Shown: positions 47,240 through 58,205, numbered from the stretch's first letter. The stretch: DNA of 64,000 nucleotides from Ecytonucleospora hepatopenaei (GCA_026692725.1 JAPMUG010000005.1:141276-205275); one strand, 5' to 3'. A program made the numbers and translations. Notes: generated from the letters alone by a model not told the origin.

Positions 47240-47833
47240 TTATTTTGGACATCCTACCTTTGTGCTATATGGTGGGCAGTTCTTAATGATGTCTTCTTTT
47301 GGAATGTGTGGGCTGAGTGGCACTTCTATTCCGCCAATTACGTGGGTTGGTCCGCTTGGAATTGCTGATGAGTAGCAGTCTGCAAATCCTGTAAGGCATG
47401 GGCTGTTTGGAACTTGTCCGCTGTTTCCTGGTAAGGTTGGCATTACAACACCCTCGTTATTTCCTGGATAGGTTGGTTTTGCTCCCTGTCCTCCGTTTAC
47501 ACCGGTATTTCCTTGTTCTGGGAATACAAATCCTGTGTTATTTGGTGTAGTTGCTGTGTTGTTTGTATCATGTGGGCAATCGAGTGTTGTAATTGCATAG
47601 CACTTTCCTGCTTCATTATTTGGTAGGTTTACATTTGGCATTTGTGGCAAATTTCCTTGGATTGCTTCTTCTGGATTCAAAGGCATAGTAGTTGGTACCT
47701 GTGATAGGCATTCTAATCCGGATAACATCTCCTTTATCTTTTCGATTCCACTATGTAAGGTCTGAGATGGCTGGTTCAGTGTTGCGTTATCTTGTGCAAG
47801 CAAAACTTTTATTAATGCAAATGATACTAACAT
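47240..47833 (-). CDS. PTP1: polar tube protein 1-like, short form
   Basis: 197 residues. The signal peptide (MLVSFALIKVLLAQ) precedes a Pro/Asn/Gly-rich body: LPQMPNVNLPNNEAG, KCYAITTLDCPHDTNNTATT, repeated PGNN/PGNS in KPTYPGNNEGVVMPTLPGNS, NSPCLTGFADCYSS, and the end CPPYSTKVGCPK. Pro richness, Cys pairs and position beside PTP2 in the same orientation are typical of PTP1, the main mannosylated polar tube protein. It is much shorter than most PTP1 proteins, having only about two repeat-like units. GC-rich for this genome. Confidence 0.8.
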   Translation of the reverse strand: MLVSFALIKVLLAQDNATLNQPSQTLHSGIEKIKEMLSGLECLSQVPTTMPLNPEEAIQGNLPQMPNVNLPNNEAGKCYAITTLDCPHDTNNTATTPNNTGFVFPEQGNTGVNGGQGAKPTYPGNNEGVVMPTLPGNSGQVPNSPCLTGFADCYSSAIPSGPTHVIGGIEVPLSPHIPKEDIIKNCPPYSTKVGCPK

Positions 47834-48504
47834 AATTGTTTTGAGTTGCTATTAATTTTTATTCCATTTGAAACCTGTGTTTTACTCACGTGAGTGTAAA
47901 AACTGAAACAAAATATTTGACTTGATTGAAGTATAATAAAATTTCATAGATTTCTTTTAAACATTTTATATATTTCATTTATTAAATATAAATTTATTAT
48001 AAAAAAACAATTTACCTTTTTATATATCATTTTTTAGTTTCATAAATTATTTATTTGTATAAAAATAAAATAAAACAGATTGATATTGTTTTAAACATTG
48101 AATTGTTTTCTAAAACAGTAATTTCAAGTAAAATAAAGTAAAGTTATAAGATTGTATTGTAATTATATGATAAAATTATATATTAATATTATAAAAAATT
48201 TAAAAAAATTAAAAAATATTACCTTAAAATTATTTATAAATCTTTTTATACCCATACATTATTATATTATATAATTTTTATATAAACAAATTGTATATAT
48301 TATATAATTTATATTATATTACTATATTATACTATATTATACTATATTATACTTTATACTATATTATACTTTATACTATATTATACTTTATACTATATTA
48401 TATAATTATACTTTACTATTTTTTATAAACATATACGTATAAATTATATTTTTATATAAATATTACACAAACATAACATATAAATTTAAATATCATTATT
48501 TAAT
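47834..48504. other. divergent spacer PTP1-like / HIRA with 17-bp repeats
   Basis: 671 bp. Near the PTP side a short palindrome CTCACGTGAG occurs at 47886-47895, a candidate upstream site. The HIRA side holds tandem TACTATATTATACTTTA repeats (next feature). No gene seen. Confidence 0.5.
48315..48410. repeat. ACTATATTAT / ACTTTATACTATATTAT tandem repeat
   Basis: Three 10-bp ACTATATTAT units followed by three 17-bp units extended by ACTTTAT, about 95 nt upstream of the HIRA start. Confidence 0.75.
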
Positions 48505-51018
48505 ATGAAAATATTTACTACTAATATAACTCACCAAATTAAACACTTAGAACCTGTCTTTACTTTAGATGGTAATAATGAAAATGGTGAAATAGCAAGT
48601 GGAGGCATAAATGGAGAATTGAAAATATGGAATTTTCCCTCCAAAAGAGAAAAAGCAAAAGCAAAGCTAATTAAAAAGTTTAAAAAGCATTCTGGCTGTG
48701 TAAATGTGGTAAAGTATTCAAAAGATGGCAAATATTTATTTACAGGAGGAGATGATGGCAAGCTCCTAATATTTGAAAACAAAAAAGTCATTTTTACGTA
48801 CAAACACCCATCAGACATATGTGCAATAGCATGTGATGATAGTTATGTATATTCAACAGATATAGATGGCAATATAAATAGTTTCAGTATAAAAAACAAT
48901 TTCAACCACATGTATAAAATAGAGGTAAAGGGATTCCTAGCAATGGAAGCAAAGAATAGCTTTTTATATGTACAAACAACCAATAGCATAATACAGTATA
49001 GTGGTGATACAGTAGTAAACAAAGCAGAAGTAGAGTACCATTACCTGGTAGAGCATATGGCATGTAAAATAGTGTTATGTACCAATTACATAATAGTGGG
49101 CACAAGCCATAACAAAGGGAATAATTCAGTAGATATATATACATATTCATTAAAGAGAGTGTATAGTTTAATAGGGCATGTAGCACCAGTAGAGGTGATA
49201 GCATATAAGGAATATACTACTAATAGTAATATATGTAATAATAGTAATATATGTAATAATATAAATAATACTAACAATACTAATATATACAATATAAATA
49301 GTAATAACAATAATACAAACAGTAATAATATAATGGTAATATGCTTCTGTCAAGATTTAAGTGTAAGTTTCTGGACATCCCAATCATGTCGTCCCTTCCT
49401 CCTCCTAAAGAATTTCAGCACTGGACCAGCATTAGATTATTTCTGGAGTGGTAATATATTATATATAAGTTTCTATGATGGAACAGTAAAAGGAATAGAG
49501 TTGGAGGAGAAGGAAGTAGAAGAGTTAAAGAGGAAAGAGGAAGAGGTGGATTTACACTTTTCAGTGACAACAAAGAAATTGAAGTCAATGGAAAATAATA
49601 ATAAAATAAAAGATGATAATAATACTGATATATTAAATAATAATACTGATATATTAAATAATAATACTAATAATACTAATATATGTAATAATAAAATAAA
49701 AAGTATATCAAATAATACTAATACTAATATATGTAATAATACTAATACTAATAAAATAAATACTGATATATGTAATAATATAAATAATACTGATAATATA
49801 TGTAATAATATAAATAATGTTAGAAGAGTAATACCTAAAATAATATCATTAAAAGATAAACATAATACTAACACTAACACTAATAATATATCATATAAAC
49901 ATAAAGGTAATACTAATAATACTAATATATGTAATAATGATTTTATATATTATTCATATAATGATGATAATTGTATATTTATTAATATTAAACCATATAA
50001 TTATATATTAAATAATACTAATAATAATAATAATACTAATAATAATACTAATAATTATTTTACTAATATATTTACTATTACTGATAATATACTTAAATTA
50101 AATGTATCATGTAAAATACAATATATTAATAATATCATATATGTATATAGAATAGTAGATAATACTGATGTACTGATATATAGCATACATACATATAGTG
50201 ACATACTACTGGCATATAATTCATATTTATTAGTGGTATATGATGATAGCAGTAAGGTAATACAGATATATGACATATATACAGGTAGACTGATACATCC
50301 ATATATAGTAAAGGAAGTAGCATATGTATCATTATCATATTATAATATAATAATATTAAGTAAGACAGGTATAATAGAGGTATATAATATATGTAACATA
50401 CATAACAGTAATACATGTAATAATACTAATATATTATATAATTGTAATAATACTAATACATATAATACTAATACATGTAATATATTATATAATTGTAATA
50501 TTATATTATCATGTAATATACCTATATTAAATAATATACAGAATATAAGATATTTTACTAATGATAATAAACATTATTTAATAGTTGATTATCATAATAA
50601 ATATAGTTATTTATATATTAATAATATATGGATAATATATGATATATTAAACAATAATCATATATTAAATAATAGTAACACAAATAATAATACTAATAAT
50701 GATATTATTAGTAATGATTATATTATTAGTAATGATTATATTGATGGTATTATATTAGCTAATATTCATATATTATACCATATGCATAATAGTATACATT
50801 ATGATAATGCATTACATAACATTAATAACCTAATTGGTATATTCATCAATAATGTTGATTATATCACTATTGGTATTAAATATAAGATTGAATATTATAT
50901 GGATGTATTATATGATTATTGTAGTGATATTAAGGTAATAGAGAAATATATGAAAATATTAGTAGATAAGAAAGATAGTGAAGAATTTATTGATTATATT
51001 ATTAATAAATATAAATAG
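48505..51018 (+). CDS. HIR1: HIRA/Hir1 histone chaperone, Asn-inflated
   Basis: 837 residues. An N-terminal WD40 propeller (about 1-345) has KHSGCVNVVKYSKDGKYLFT, GGDDGKLLIF, then LIGHVAPVEVIAY (about 222), CFCQDLSVSFWTSQSCRPFL and ISFYDGTVKGIELEEKE. These match the HIRA propeller blades VGHxAPVEV and xxxDRSLSVW, followed by the D-G-S/T-V blade. From about 370 the protein is mostly Asn/Thr/Ile tracts (NTNICNN), then a diverged C-terminal region containing strand-like segments (LLVVYDDSSKVIQIYDIYTG). HIR complexes deposit H3-H4 outside S phase. The second half has drifted toward AAT-ACT codons, so its boundary is hard to define. Confidence 0.85.
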   Translation: MKIFTTNITHQIKHLEPVFTLDGNNENGEIASGGINGELKIWNFPSKREKAKAKLIKKFKKHSGCVNVVKYSKDGKYLFTGGDDGKLLIFENKKVIFTYKHPSDICAIACDDSYVYSTDIDGNINSFSIKNNFNHMYKIEVKGFLAMEAKNSFLYVQTTNSIIQYSGDTVVNKAEVEYHYLVEHMACKIVLCTNYIIVGTSHNKGNNSVDIYTYSLKRVYSLIGHVAPVEVIAYKEYTTNSNICNNSNICNNINNTNNTNIYNINSNNNNTNSNNIMVICFCQDLSVSFWTSQSCRPFLLLKNFSTGPALDYFWSGNILYISFYDGTVKGIELEEKEVEELKRKEEEVDLHFSVTTKKLKSMENNNKIKDDNNTDILNNNTDILNNNTNNTNICNNKIKSISNNTNTNICNNTNTNKINTDICNNINNTDNICNNINNVRRVIPKIISLKDKHNTNTNTNNISYKHKGNTNNTNICNNDFIYYSYNDDNCIFINIKPYNYILNNTNNNNNTNNNTNNYFTNIFTITDNILKLNVSCKIQYINNIIYVYRIVDNTDVLIYSIHTYSDILLAYNSYLLVVYDDSSKVIQIYDIYTGRLIHPYIVKEVAYVSLSYYNIIILSKTGIIEVYNICNIHNSNTCNNTNILYNCNNTNTYNTNTCNILYNCNIILSCNIPILNNIQNIRYFTNDNKHYLIVDYHNKYSYLYINNIWIIYDILNNNHILNNSNTNNNTNNDIISNDYIISNDYIDGIILANIHILYHMHNSIHYDNALHNINNLIGIFINNVDYITIGIKYKIEYYMDVLYDYCSDIKVIEKYMKILVDKKDSEEFIDYIINKYK

Positions 51019-51156
51019 TATATTATATAATAATATTAAATAAATTAATATTATTTAATAAATATATTATTTTAAAGTTAGTATTTTTTAATAAATATAT
51101 TATTTTAAATTAATATTATTTAATTTACTCCTTATAAGTAGTTTAACAATTTAAAA

Positions 51157-52173
51157 ATGTTATTTATTTTTTTAAATTTTATTTGCTGTTCTGGTAATGA
51201 TTCTAATAAAAGAGAATTATGCTCTAAAGGTCCATATACTGACTGTATATTAGCAAAGGGTAATAAAATATTACTTCGTGTAAACATGGAACATATATTA
51301 CCAGAATATATGGATAATCCTAATGATATTACTTATTTTACAATTAATTATTACAAGGATGTAAAGATATTAAAAGATATGTCAGAAGATCCTAATATAC
51401 ATTATAGCTTTAAATGCAATATTAAACTATCAATACCACATTCCACTGAATTACAGGTTGAACATAATAAAATTAAAGAAAATATAAAAACTTCTAATAC
51501 TTTAGACATAAAAGTAAAAAAGGGTAAAATTCAACTTGATACTTTAAATGCATATCCATGTGTTATACTTAATAAGGATATTACTATAAATACGACAAAT
51601 ACTATTAATACTACAAACACTATAGGTAATTATAGTATTACATTAAAGAAAAATCACCTGATACAAATACCAATTACAGATTATAAACAAATTATACTGA
51701 ATGTTAAAAATGATAATATTTTTATTGATGAAAGTTTAATAGATATGAAAAAAGATTTTTTACTTTTTATAATCCACTTTAAACTTCTAATAGGTCATTT
51801 TTTTATAGAATTACCATTAAACTGTAAAGAAGTAGAAAAGAAAGAAATTTTAAAAAATAGCAATGGAATTAATTTGATAAAAAGTGATTTTAAAGATAAA
51901 TTGGATGCTTATCAAAAAATTAAATCAGGTTCAATTAATTATGAATTTGAGGCAATTTTACTTGAAAACTTAGTGTATGATGTACCAGAAAGTTTTATAG
52001 CATGGGGTATTGAATCTAAAGCTAAACCAGATGATACACAACCTGATAAAGATTTATCAAGGAAAACATCTAAACTTAAAATAATTATGCTAATATGTAT
52101 ACCTATATTTTGTATAATTTCTATATTAATAATTGGTTATATAATATATAAGAAAAAATGTAATATACGTTGA
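51157..52173 (+). CDS. type I membrane protein, unknown
   Basis: 338 residues. The signal peptide (MLFIFLNFICCSG) is followed by an ectodomain starting with Cys-containing RELCSKGPYTDCILAKG, strand-rich throughout (YFTINYYKDVKILKDMSEDP; FLLFIIHFKLLIGHFFIELP). The short insert TINTTNTINTTNTI is of the local Asn/Thr type. A transmembrane helix (IIMLICIPIFCIISILIIGY) and tail KKKCNIR follow. No family recognised. Translation overlaps no neighbour; it begins 138 bp after HIRA. Confidence 0.72.
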   Translation: MLFIFLNFICCSGNDSNKRELCSKGPYTDCILAKGNKILLRVNMEHILPEYMDNPNDITYFTINYYKDVKILKDMSEDPNIHYSFKCNIKLSIPHSTELQVEHNKIKENIKTSNTLDIKVKKGKIQLDTLNAYPCVILNKDITINTTNTINTTNTIGNYSITLKKNHLIQIPITDYKQIILNVKNDNIFIDESLIDMKKDFLLFIIHFKLLIGHFFIELPLNCKEVEKKEILKNSNGINLIKSDFKDKLDAYQKIKSGSINYEFEAILLENLVYDVPESFIAWGIESKAKPDDTQPDKDLSRKTSKLKIIMLICIPIFCIISILIIGYIIYKKKCNIR

Positions 52174-52607
52174 AATAAATAAATAAATAAATAAATTTTT
52201 ATTTATATGTTATTTATTTATATTCCTCATTTTTAAATTTTGTTGTGTATATATTTTTTATTATATGATCTTTACTAATATTGTTATAATTATACAATGT
52301 TTTTATTTATAATACATAATGTATTATATTGTTAAAAATATAAAAAAATTAAGAACAATATCTAATGTAATTTAATTTATTTATGATCATAACTTAGGTA
52401 ATATAAACTAACTAAATATATTAATGAACTTACTTAATGTATTAAAAAGATATATAGAAGTAATACTTTCTCAGTAAACTATGTCATAATATTTTGATTT
52501 TGTTTTATTCGATTTATTCATTTTTAGTAATTATTTGTTATACTTTAATAAGTTATTATATAAATATCTACCAGTAAAATATATAATAAAAATATTATGG
52601 CTGAAAA
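52174..52607. other. convergent spacer
   Basis: 434 bp, AT-rich, with ATAA/TAAA runs right after the stop (52172-52194). No other structure seen. Confidence 0.5.
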
Positions 52608-53207
52608 TCAATCATCAGAACTGCTATTTTCTCTTTTACGTTTTTTTCGTAAATTATATGAAGTTCTAGTTTCACGTTCCATTGTTGTTGATGTTCCTGG
52701 TTCTTCATTGTCTTTTAATGGATTTTCTCTAGAAACTTTAATTGCAAGTTCTAATGATTTAAAAATACACAAAGACGAATACTTGCAATTACGAACTAAT
52801 TCTGGCGGTAGTTCAGATTCTGGAACAATTGTTTTTTCTTCATCTTCATAAGGTTTTATTGATATGTATATAGTGTCAGGACCACCAAAATCTTTATCTT
52901 TTGGACATATAATTAAACATGATCTTCTACATATTTCAGGATTCTTCATCATTTCTAAACACGTGCTTATTTTAATTTTAGAACACCAAAAGCAATCATC
53001 AATTACTGTTAATTTATTTCCATTATAAATAAACTTGCTATTGACATTATATAAATTACCTATATAACCATCTTCACATGGTTCCTCACTAGAAAATCCT
53101 CCCCATATGCTAATAAACCCGTCTGATGCACCCCCAAAACGGATAGTAAATCTTTCAATACAAACAGCAAAATTTATAAAAACAGTTGACAATAAAAACA
53201 TAAACAT
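52608..53207 (-). CDS. secreted Cys-rich protein with NLS-like C-terminus
   Basis: 199 residues. The signal peptide (MFMFLLSTVFINFAVC) precedes a compact Cys-rich region: IWGGFSSEEPCEDGYIGNLY, DDCFWCSKIKISTCLEMMKN, ICRRSCLIICPKD, RNCKYSSLCIF. The disordered end RTSYNLRKKRKRENSSSDD carries a classical basic NLS-like cluster and a Ser/Asp acidic end. There is no membrane anchor. AACCCTTTTA immediately precedes ATG (GGG 53212-53214), supporting the start. Secretion plus a nuclear signal suggests an exported host-nucleus effector, which is inference. A plus-strand frame over its 3' end is a shadow. Confidence 0.78.
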   Translation of the reverse strand: MFMFLLSTVFINFAVCIERFTIRFGGASDGFISIWGGFSSEEPCEDGYIGNLYNVNSKFIYNGNKLTVIDDCFWCSKIKISTCLEMMKNPEICRRSCLIICPKDKDFGGPDTIYISIKPYEDEEKTIVPESELPPELVRNCKYSSLCIFKSLELAIKVSRENPLKDNEEPGTSTTMERETRTSYNLRKKRKRENSSSDD

Positions 53208-54246
53208 TAAAAGGGTTATTAAAAAATTTTAATTTTAATAATAAAACTTTTTTAGTTCTTTTATAAATTTTTAAATGCTTGAATCATGATTATTTTGCTA
53301 CTGGTCATTGATATTTTTAATTTAATTTTAAAAATTTTAGTTGAATTAATTAAACAAACATTACATAATAATAAATATAAATTTAATTTTTAATAAAATG
53401 TTTTTATTTTTCTTCTCATGTATTTTATTTATAAAGGCTGTGATTTTTAGAAGTTTAGTTCACTTATTGTTATGTGATTATGTTAATAGAATATAATTCT
53501 TTTTATTTAAATTAAAATAATAATTTACAATAAACTTATTTTTTCTCATTGTTTAATATTATTCTATTTTAATTTTATTTAGGCAAAACATGATTATTAA
53601 ATGCATCAAAAGGTAATAAAAATTTTATAAGGTTCATATTTTACCATTACTTTAATATAATAAATACATGTTTTAAAAATTCTTATTTTTTACTGTATAT
53701 AATTAAATTTAAAATATTTTAAATACAATTTTAGGATAGAAACATCTATTTGATTTGTTATAGATAAATATATTTTTACAAAACATAAGTATAAAATCCA
53801 TTAACAACAATTATTTAACATCTTACTTTTTACACATATTTTTAGATTCATCATAAAAAAGAATATTAGAGAATTTCTTTTTATTTTGGTAATACATCTG
53901 ATAAGATTTAACTTTATCCTTTGTTTGTCAAAAAAACGTAAAATAAGATTACATAAACATTTTATTAAGTTTAAATAATCCTTTTAGTTATAAGGAAATA
54001 TTAATAAATTTCCATAGAACCTGAAAACCCAACCCAAGAAACAAATCTAAAGTAAAATAATCTTAATAAATAGAATGTTTATGAATATTGTAAAAATAGC
54101 TTTTATTGTTTTTAAAATATTTAATAAAAGCATATAAAAAAGTGTATTTACAATTACTTTGCAATAATATCAAATTATTAATGTAATATTATAAAACAGA
54201 AAAAAATTAAAATACAGTATGTTTTTTGTATTATAAATTAATTTTA
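53208..54246. other. 1-kb AT-rich spacer
   Basis: No convincing frame on either strand, no tandem repeat and no RNA-like fold. It marks the transition to the gene-poor chromosome end. Confidence 0.5.
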
Positions 54247-55473
54247 TTAACATTCTAATTCTTCTTTAACAATATCTATATTAACTTCTTGTTTTATTTT
54301 ATTTTCATTTATATTAGTAATATTGCTATTATTTTCTTCCTTAATAAATATTTTGTTATCATCATTATTCTTATTACTTTTTGTTACATTTTTAAGGTTA
54401 TTCTTATATACATCATTTACATCTTTCATAAACTTTTTTATTTCATTATCAGTATATGCAATATGTTTTAAGTTATATTTAGCACAAAAAAGTTTACGTT
54501 TTACTCGCAAAGTATTTTTGTTTTTAAATATATTATTTTCATCCCAATCTTTATATATAATAGCTAGTTCATTCTTTGTGACAATATTTGTAACATTATT
54601 TGTTACATTATTTTGCGAAAAATCCATGTCTTCCAATATACAAAAATTTTCTAATTGTATAAAATGTTTTTTAAACCTTATCATTTTGTTATATAAAGTA
54701 TAATCAATAGAAAATATTGCTTTTACATTATCTGTATACATATTTAATAGATTTTGAAATTCATCAATTATAGTAAAAGCTTGAATAATATGTGCAACAC
54801 TAACATGCATATACATGTCAGTCAACATCATTTTAAACTTTAACTTTTCATTAAAATCTTTATAGTTTGCTATCATAAATTTATTGTATTTATGTGCAGC
54901 TAAAATTAGATTAGTAATAGAATTTAGAAAAAAACATTAAAATATAATTTTCTATATTCTAAAAAAGTCATTCTAAGTTTTGTAGTTTTACAAAATTTAT
55001 ATATTGTACCTTCATGGAAAAAATCATCAATTTTTAAATTAGTATTCATTTTAAGATTATAAAAAGGTATAAGATATTTTTTCAAAAAAAAATAAATGGT
55101 TGAGCTTAAAGCTTTTGTTCCTAATGTAAATTTGGTAAAATCAGGCTTTTCCAAATTTATAAGCATGTTTTTGATAAATATATCATATTCATTGTGTTTT
55201 GGGCCAGACCAAACTTTAGAGAATAAATTATATATAAATAAATCTTCTAAAATTTTTTCATTAAATGTTTTAAATAATTCTTCCATATCCTTAAAATATT
55301 CATTATCATTAATATTATCTAAAAGTGTTTCTGTTGTGTTGTTTATTTCTTTTTCTACACTATTGTGTAAATGTAAAGTTGTAAGATTGTATTCATTTTC
55401 TTTTTTTATAATAATAGCATTATAAAGAACATTAGCAAAAACAAATAAAATTTAAAAATTTAAAATAAATCAT
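54247..55473 (-). pseudogene. frameshifted third copy of secreted family C
   Basis: ATG 55473, directly behind AAACCCT, starts a signal peptide (MIYFKFLNFICF) that shifts frame at a T5 run (55437-55441) and would stop at 55434-55432. The next frame continues through WSGPKHNEYDIFIKNMLINL to a stop at 54926-54924, just after a T7 run (54928-54934). The third segment then carries FSIDYTLYNKMIRFKKHF and IYKDWDENNIFKNKNTL, matching the 34.6 kb relative. The pieces align end to end with that gene, so only the two homopolymer indels break it. It is either a young pseudogene or a sequence error. The C-terminus is acidic/Asn-rich. Confidence 0.8.
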
Positions 55474-55480
55474 AGGGTTT
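55474..55480 (-). promoter_or_regulatory. CCC motif of the broken family C copy
   Basis: Minus strand AAACCCT-ATG, one base between CCC and the start (GGG 55475-55477 on plus). The intact promoter fits recent inactivation or a sequence error. Confidence 0.6.
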
Positions 55481-57760
55481 TTTATTATAAAGTTTAAAAA
55501 GCATAGACTAACATCTAATTAGAAAATTAATATTTCTTTAACAATACAATTAATATGTACAAAAGACATAGTAAAGATGTGTATATATTTATAACAATTT
55601 ATTCATTAGATTATTTAACCTTAAAAGTTTAAAAAAATATAATTATTTATATTTTTACATAAAAACAAAATAATAGCATTATTTAGTAAACTTTTAAACA
55701 TGTTTTTATTATATATCAATTTATTAGTAATAGAAAAACAATAAAAACTTATTTATTTATTCATAAAAATAGAAATCAATAGATAAAAAAGTAAGTTTAT
55801 TTTATAACATAGGAAAAGGATAAGGTAAGTATAAAAAGTAACTAATAAACATAAAATAACAAATACAATCAAATATGTAAAAATAATTTTTATCACTATA
55901 TGGTTAAGAAACAAAGATATAAACTAAATATAAAAATACGTTTTTATTACTAATACACATGATACTATTAAAATTTTGAATCATTATAAAATGAACCATA
56001 TAACTTAATGTATAGTAAAATAGTATCATTTAAATCAATATTATGTAATACACAAAACAATAGTAATATTTAAACAATTATATAATAACTATACTTAATA
56101 TGATTAATATACATATTACAATAAATAAAATAAATATTAAAGATATTATTTAAACATGTTACTAATTAATAAATTATAAAAACTAAAACATTAGAGATAA
56201 TATCAGGTAATAAATATTATAGCATTATAAAAATATAAACATAAATATAGAAGTAATAATAAAGTAAAAAAGATAAAAAAATACATTAGACACATTTATA
56301 TTATATTATATTATAGTATATTATATAATATTATTTGATTAAAATATATATTATATAATACATCAATATATAACATTATTATAAGATAATATAAAGATGT
56401 ATTAGTAAAATCAAAAGAATATAATTTAAAATGATATTTAAAATAAATTTAACTTCAATAACACATAATACAATATAAAAGTGTTAATATAAAATTTAGT
56501 AGTTTATTGTATAATTATTATATAGGTATTGTTGTATATTGATAAAATATTAGATATAAAAAATACTAACATAAACAGTAATAATAGTAATAATACTTAA
56601 CAATATAGAATATAATATTAAAAACATTAAAAATAAAATATAAGGTAAAATGCATTAAACTAACAATATAAAGAAATATTAAATAAAAAATAGAAAATGT
56701 TTAAAAGCATATGTAATATATAAAGAAAATAATAAATATAAAAAATATAAAGAAATATTAGCATGTAATAATAAATGACAATAATAACAATAATAACAAG
56801 TATTTGTGTTTTATATAAAAAAGATAAATGATACTACTAGTAAATTATTAAAGATAGAAATATATTAATTATACTCTTGTTTTAGTATTTTATTACTTAA
56901 TTGTTTTATTACTTAATTATTTTATTACTTAATTATTTAGTTACTTTATTATTTTATTATTTTAGTATTTTAGTATTTTATTAATTGTTAATTTTATAAG
57001 TTTTAAACATACTAATAAATGAATCAAATTTTACATATAAGATAAATATTTATTAAAAACAATATATGTAAGGTTATAAATAAATCTTGTGCTATACCTT
57101 ATAAAAATATTTTATTAGTAAAATTATAAACATAAAAAACAGTAGTAAAATTATAAGTATATTTAATAGTATAGGTAAAATTTCAAGGGCAAAAAGTAAT
57201 GTAAACTTTTTAAAAGTTAAATTTTATTAGTAAAAAGTTACAAAAATAATTTCAACTTTTTAGGCAAAAATATTTTATAAAGCACAATTAAAACAAGAAA
57301 AAGGTAAAAAACTAACTTAAACATAATTTTATCAAATTATTTAACACCTCTTTTATTAGATAACATGTTTTTTAAATAAAATTGTTTTTTTATTGTTGTA
57401 TGCCACATCCTGACAAAATTTACAAATAATAGGTGTTTAAAATAAACTTGTGTATTTCTAAGTTTTAGCATTTTTATGTAAGTACAAGCATTATAGCATT
57501 CTTTTATATTTAATTAGTTTGAAAAGTTTATTTAAACTTTACAGCTTAAAAAACAAGTATTAGATAAAGTCATCCGTAGTTATTTATTCAGTGATAAGTT
57601 TTTAATCAAAATAGAGTTTATTAATAAGTAGTGTTAAAAAAATAAGAACCATAATTTTGATAGGTTAAAAAATGTTATTTAGTAAATAAAAAAAGGTTTA
57701 ATAAATAAATCTCTAATTTTCAAACTAATATTTATTTTGTCTCCTTTAACATGAAAGTCA
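55474..57760. other. gene desert
   Basis: About 2.3 kb of extremely AT-rich DNA without a frame I would call. It has A-rich plus-strand bias, imperfect repeats of TTTTATTACTTAATTA at about 56881-56960, and scattered ATAATAA runs. No tRNA, rRNA or mobile element recognised. Confidence 0.6.
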
Positions 57761-58205
57761 ATAATGTAATAATGTAATAATGTAATAATGTAATAATGTA
57801 ATAATGTAATAATGTAATAATGTAATAATGTAATAATGTAATAATGTAATAATGTAATAATGTAATAATGTAATAATGTAATAATGTAATAATGTAATAA
57901 TGTAATAATGTAATAATGTAATAATGTAATAATGTAATAATGTAATAATGTAATAATGTAATAATGTAATAATGTAATAATGTAATAATGTAATAATGTA
58001 ATAATGTAATAATGTAATAATGTAATAATGTAATAATGTAATAATGTAATAATGTAATAATGTAATAATGTAATAATGTAATAATGTAATAATGTAATAA
58101 TGTAATAATGTAATAATGTAATAATGTAATAATGTAATAATGTAATAATGTAATAATGTAATAATGTAATAATGTAATAATGTAATAATGTAATAATGTA
58201 ATAAT
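57761..58205. repeat. 8-bp satellite (AATGTAAT)n, about 55 copies
   Basis: Uninterrupted head-to-tail copies of the 8-bp unit with no visible variants. Because 8 does not divide by 3, three units encode an 8-residue LLHYYIIT period on the minus strand, giving a spurious 161-codon frame. The purity implies recent slippage or expansion. Confidence 0.95.

Noticed and set aside
52597..52851. 84-codon plus-strand frame
   Set aside because: Lies antisense over the C-terminus of a secreted Cys-rich gene that has signal peptide and promoter motif.
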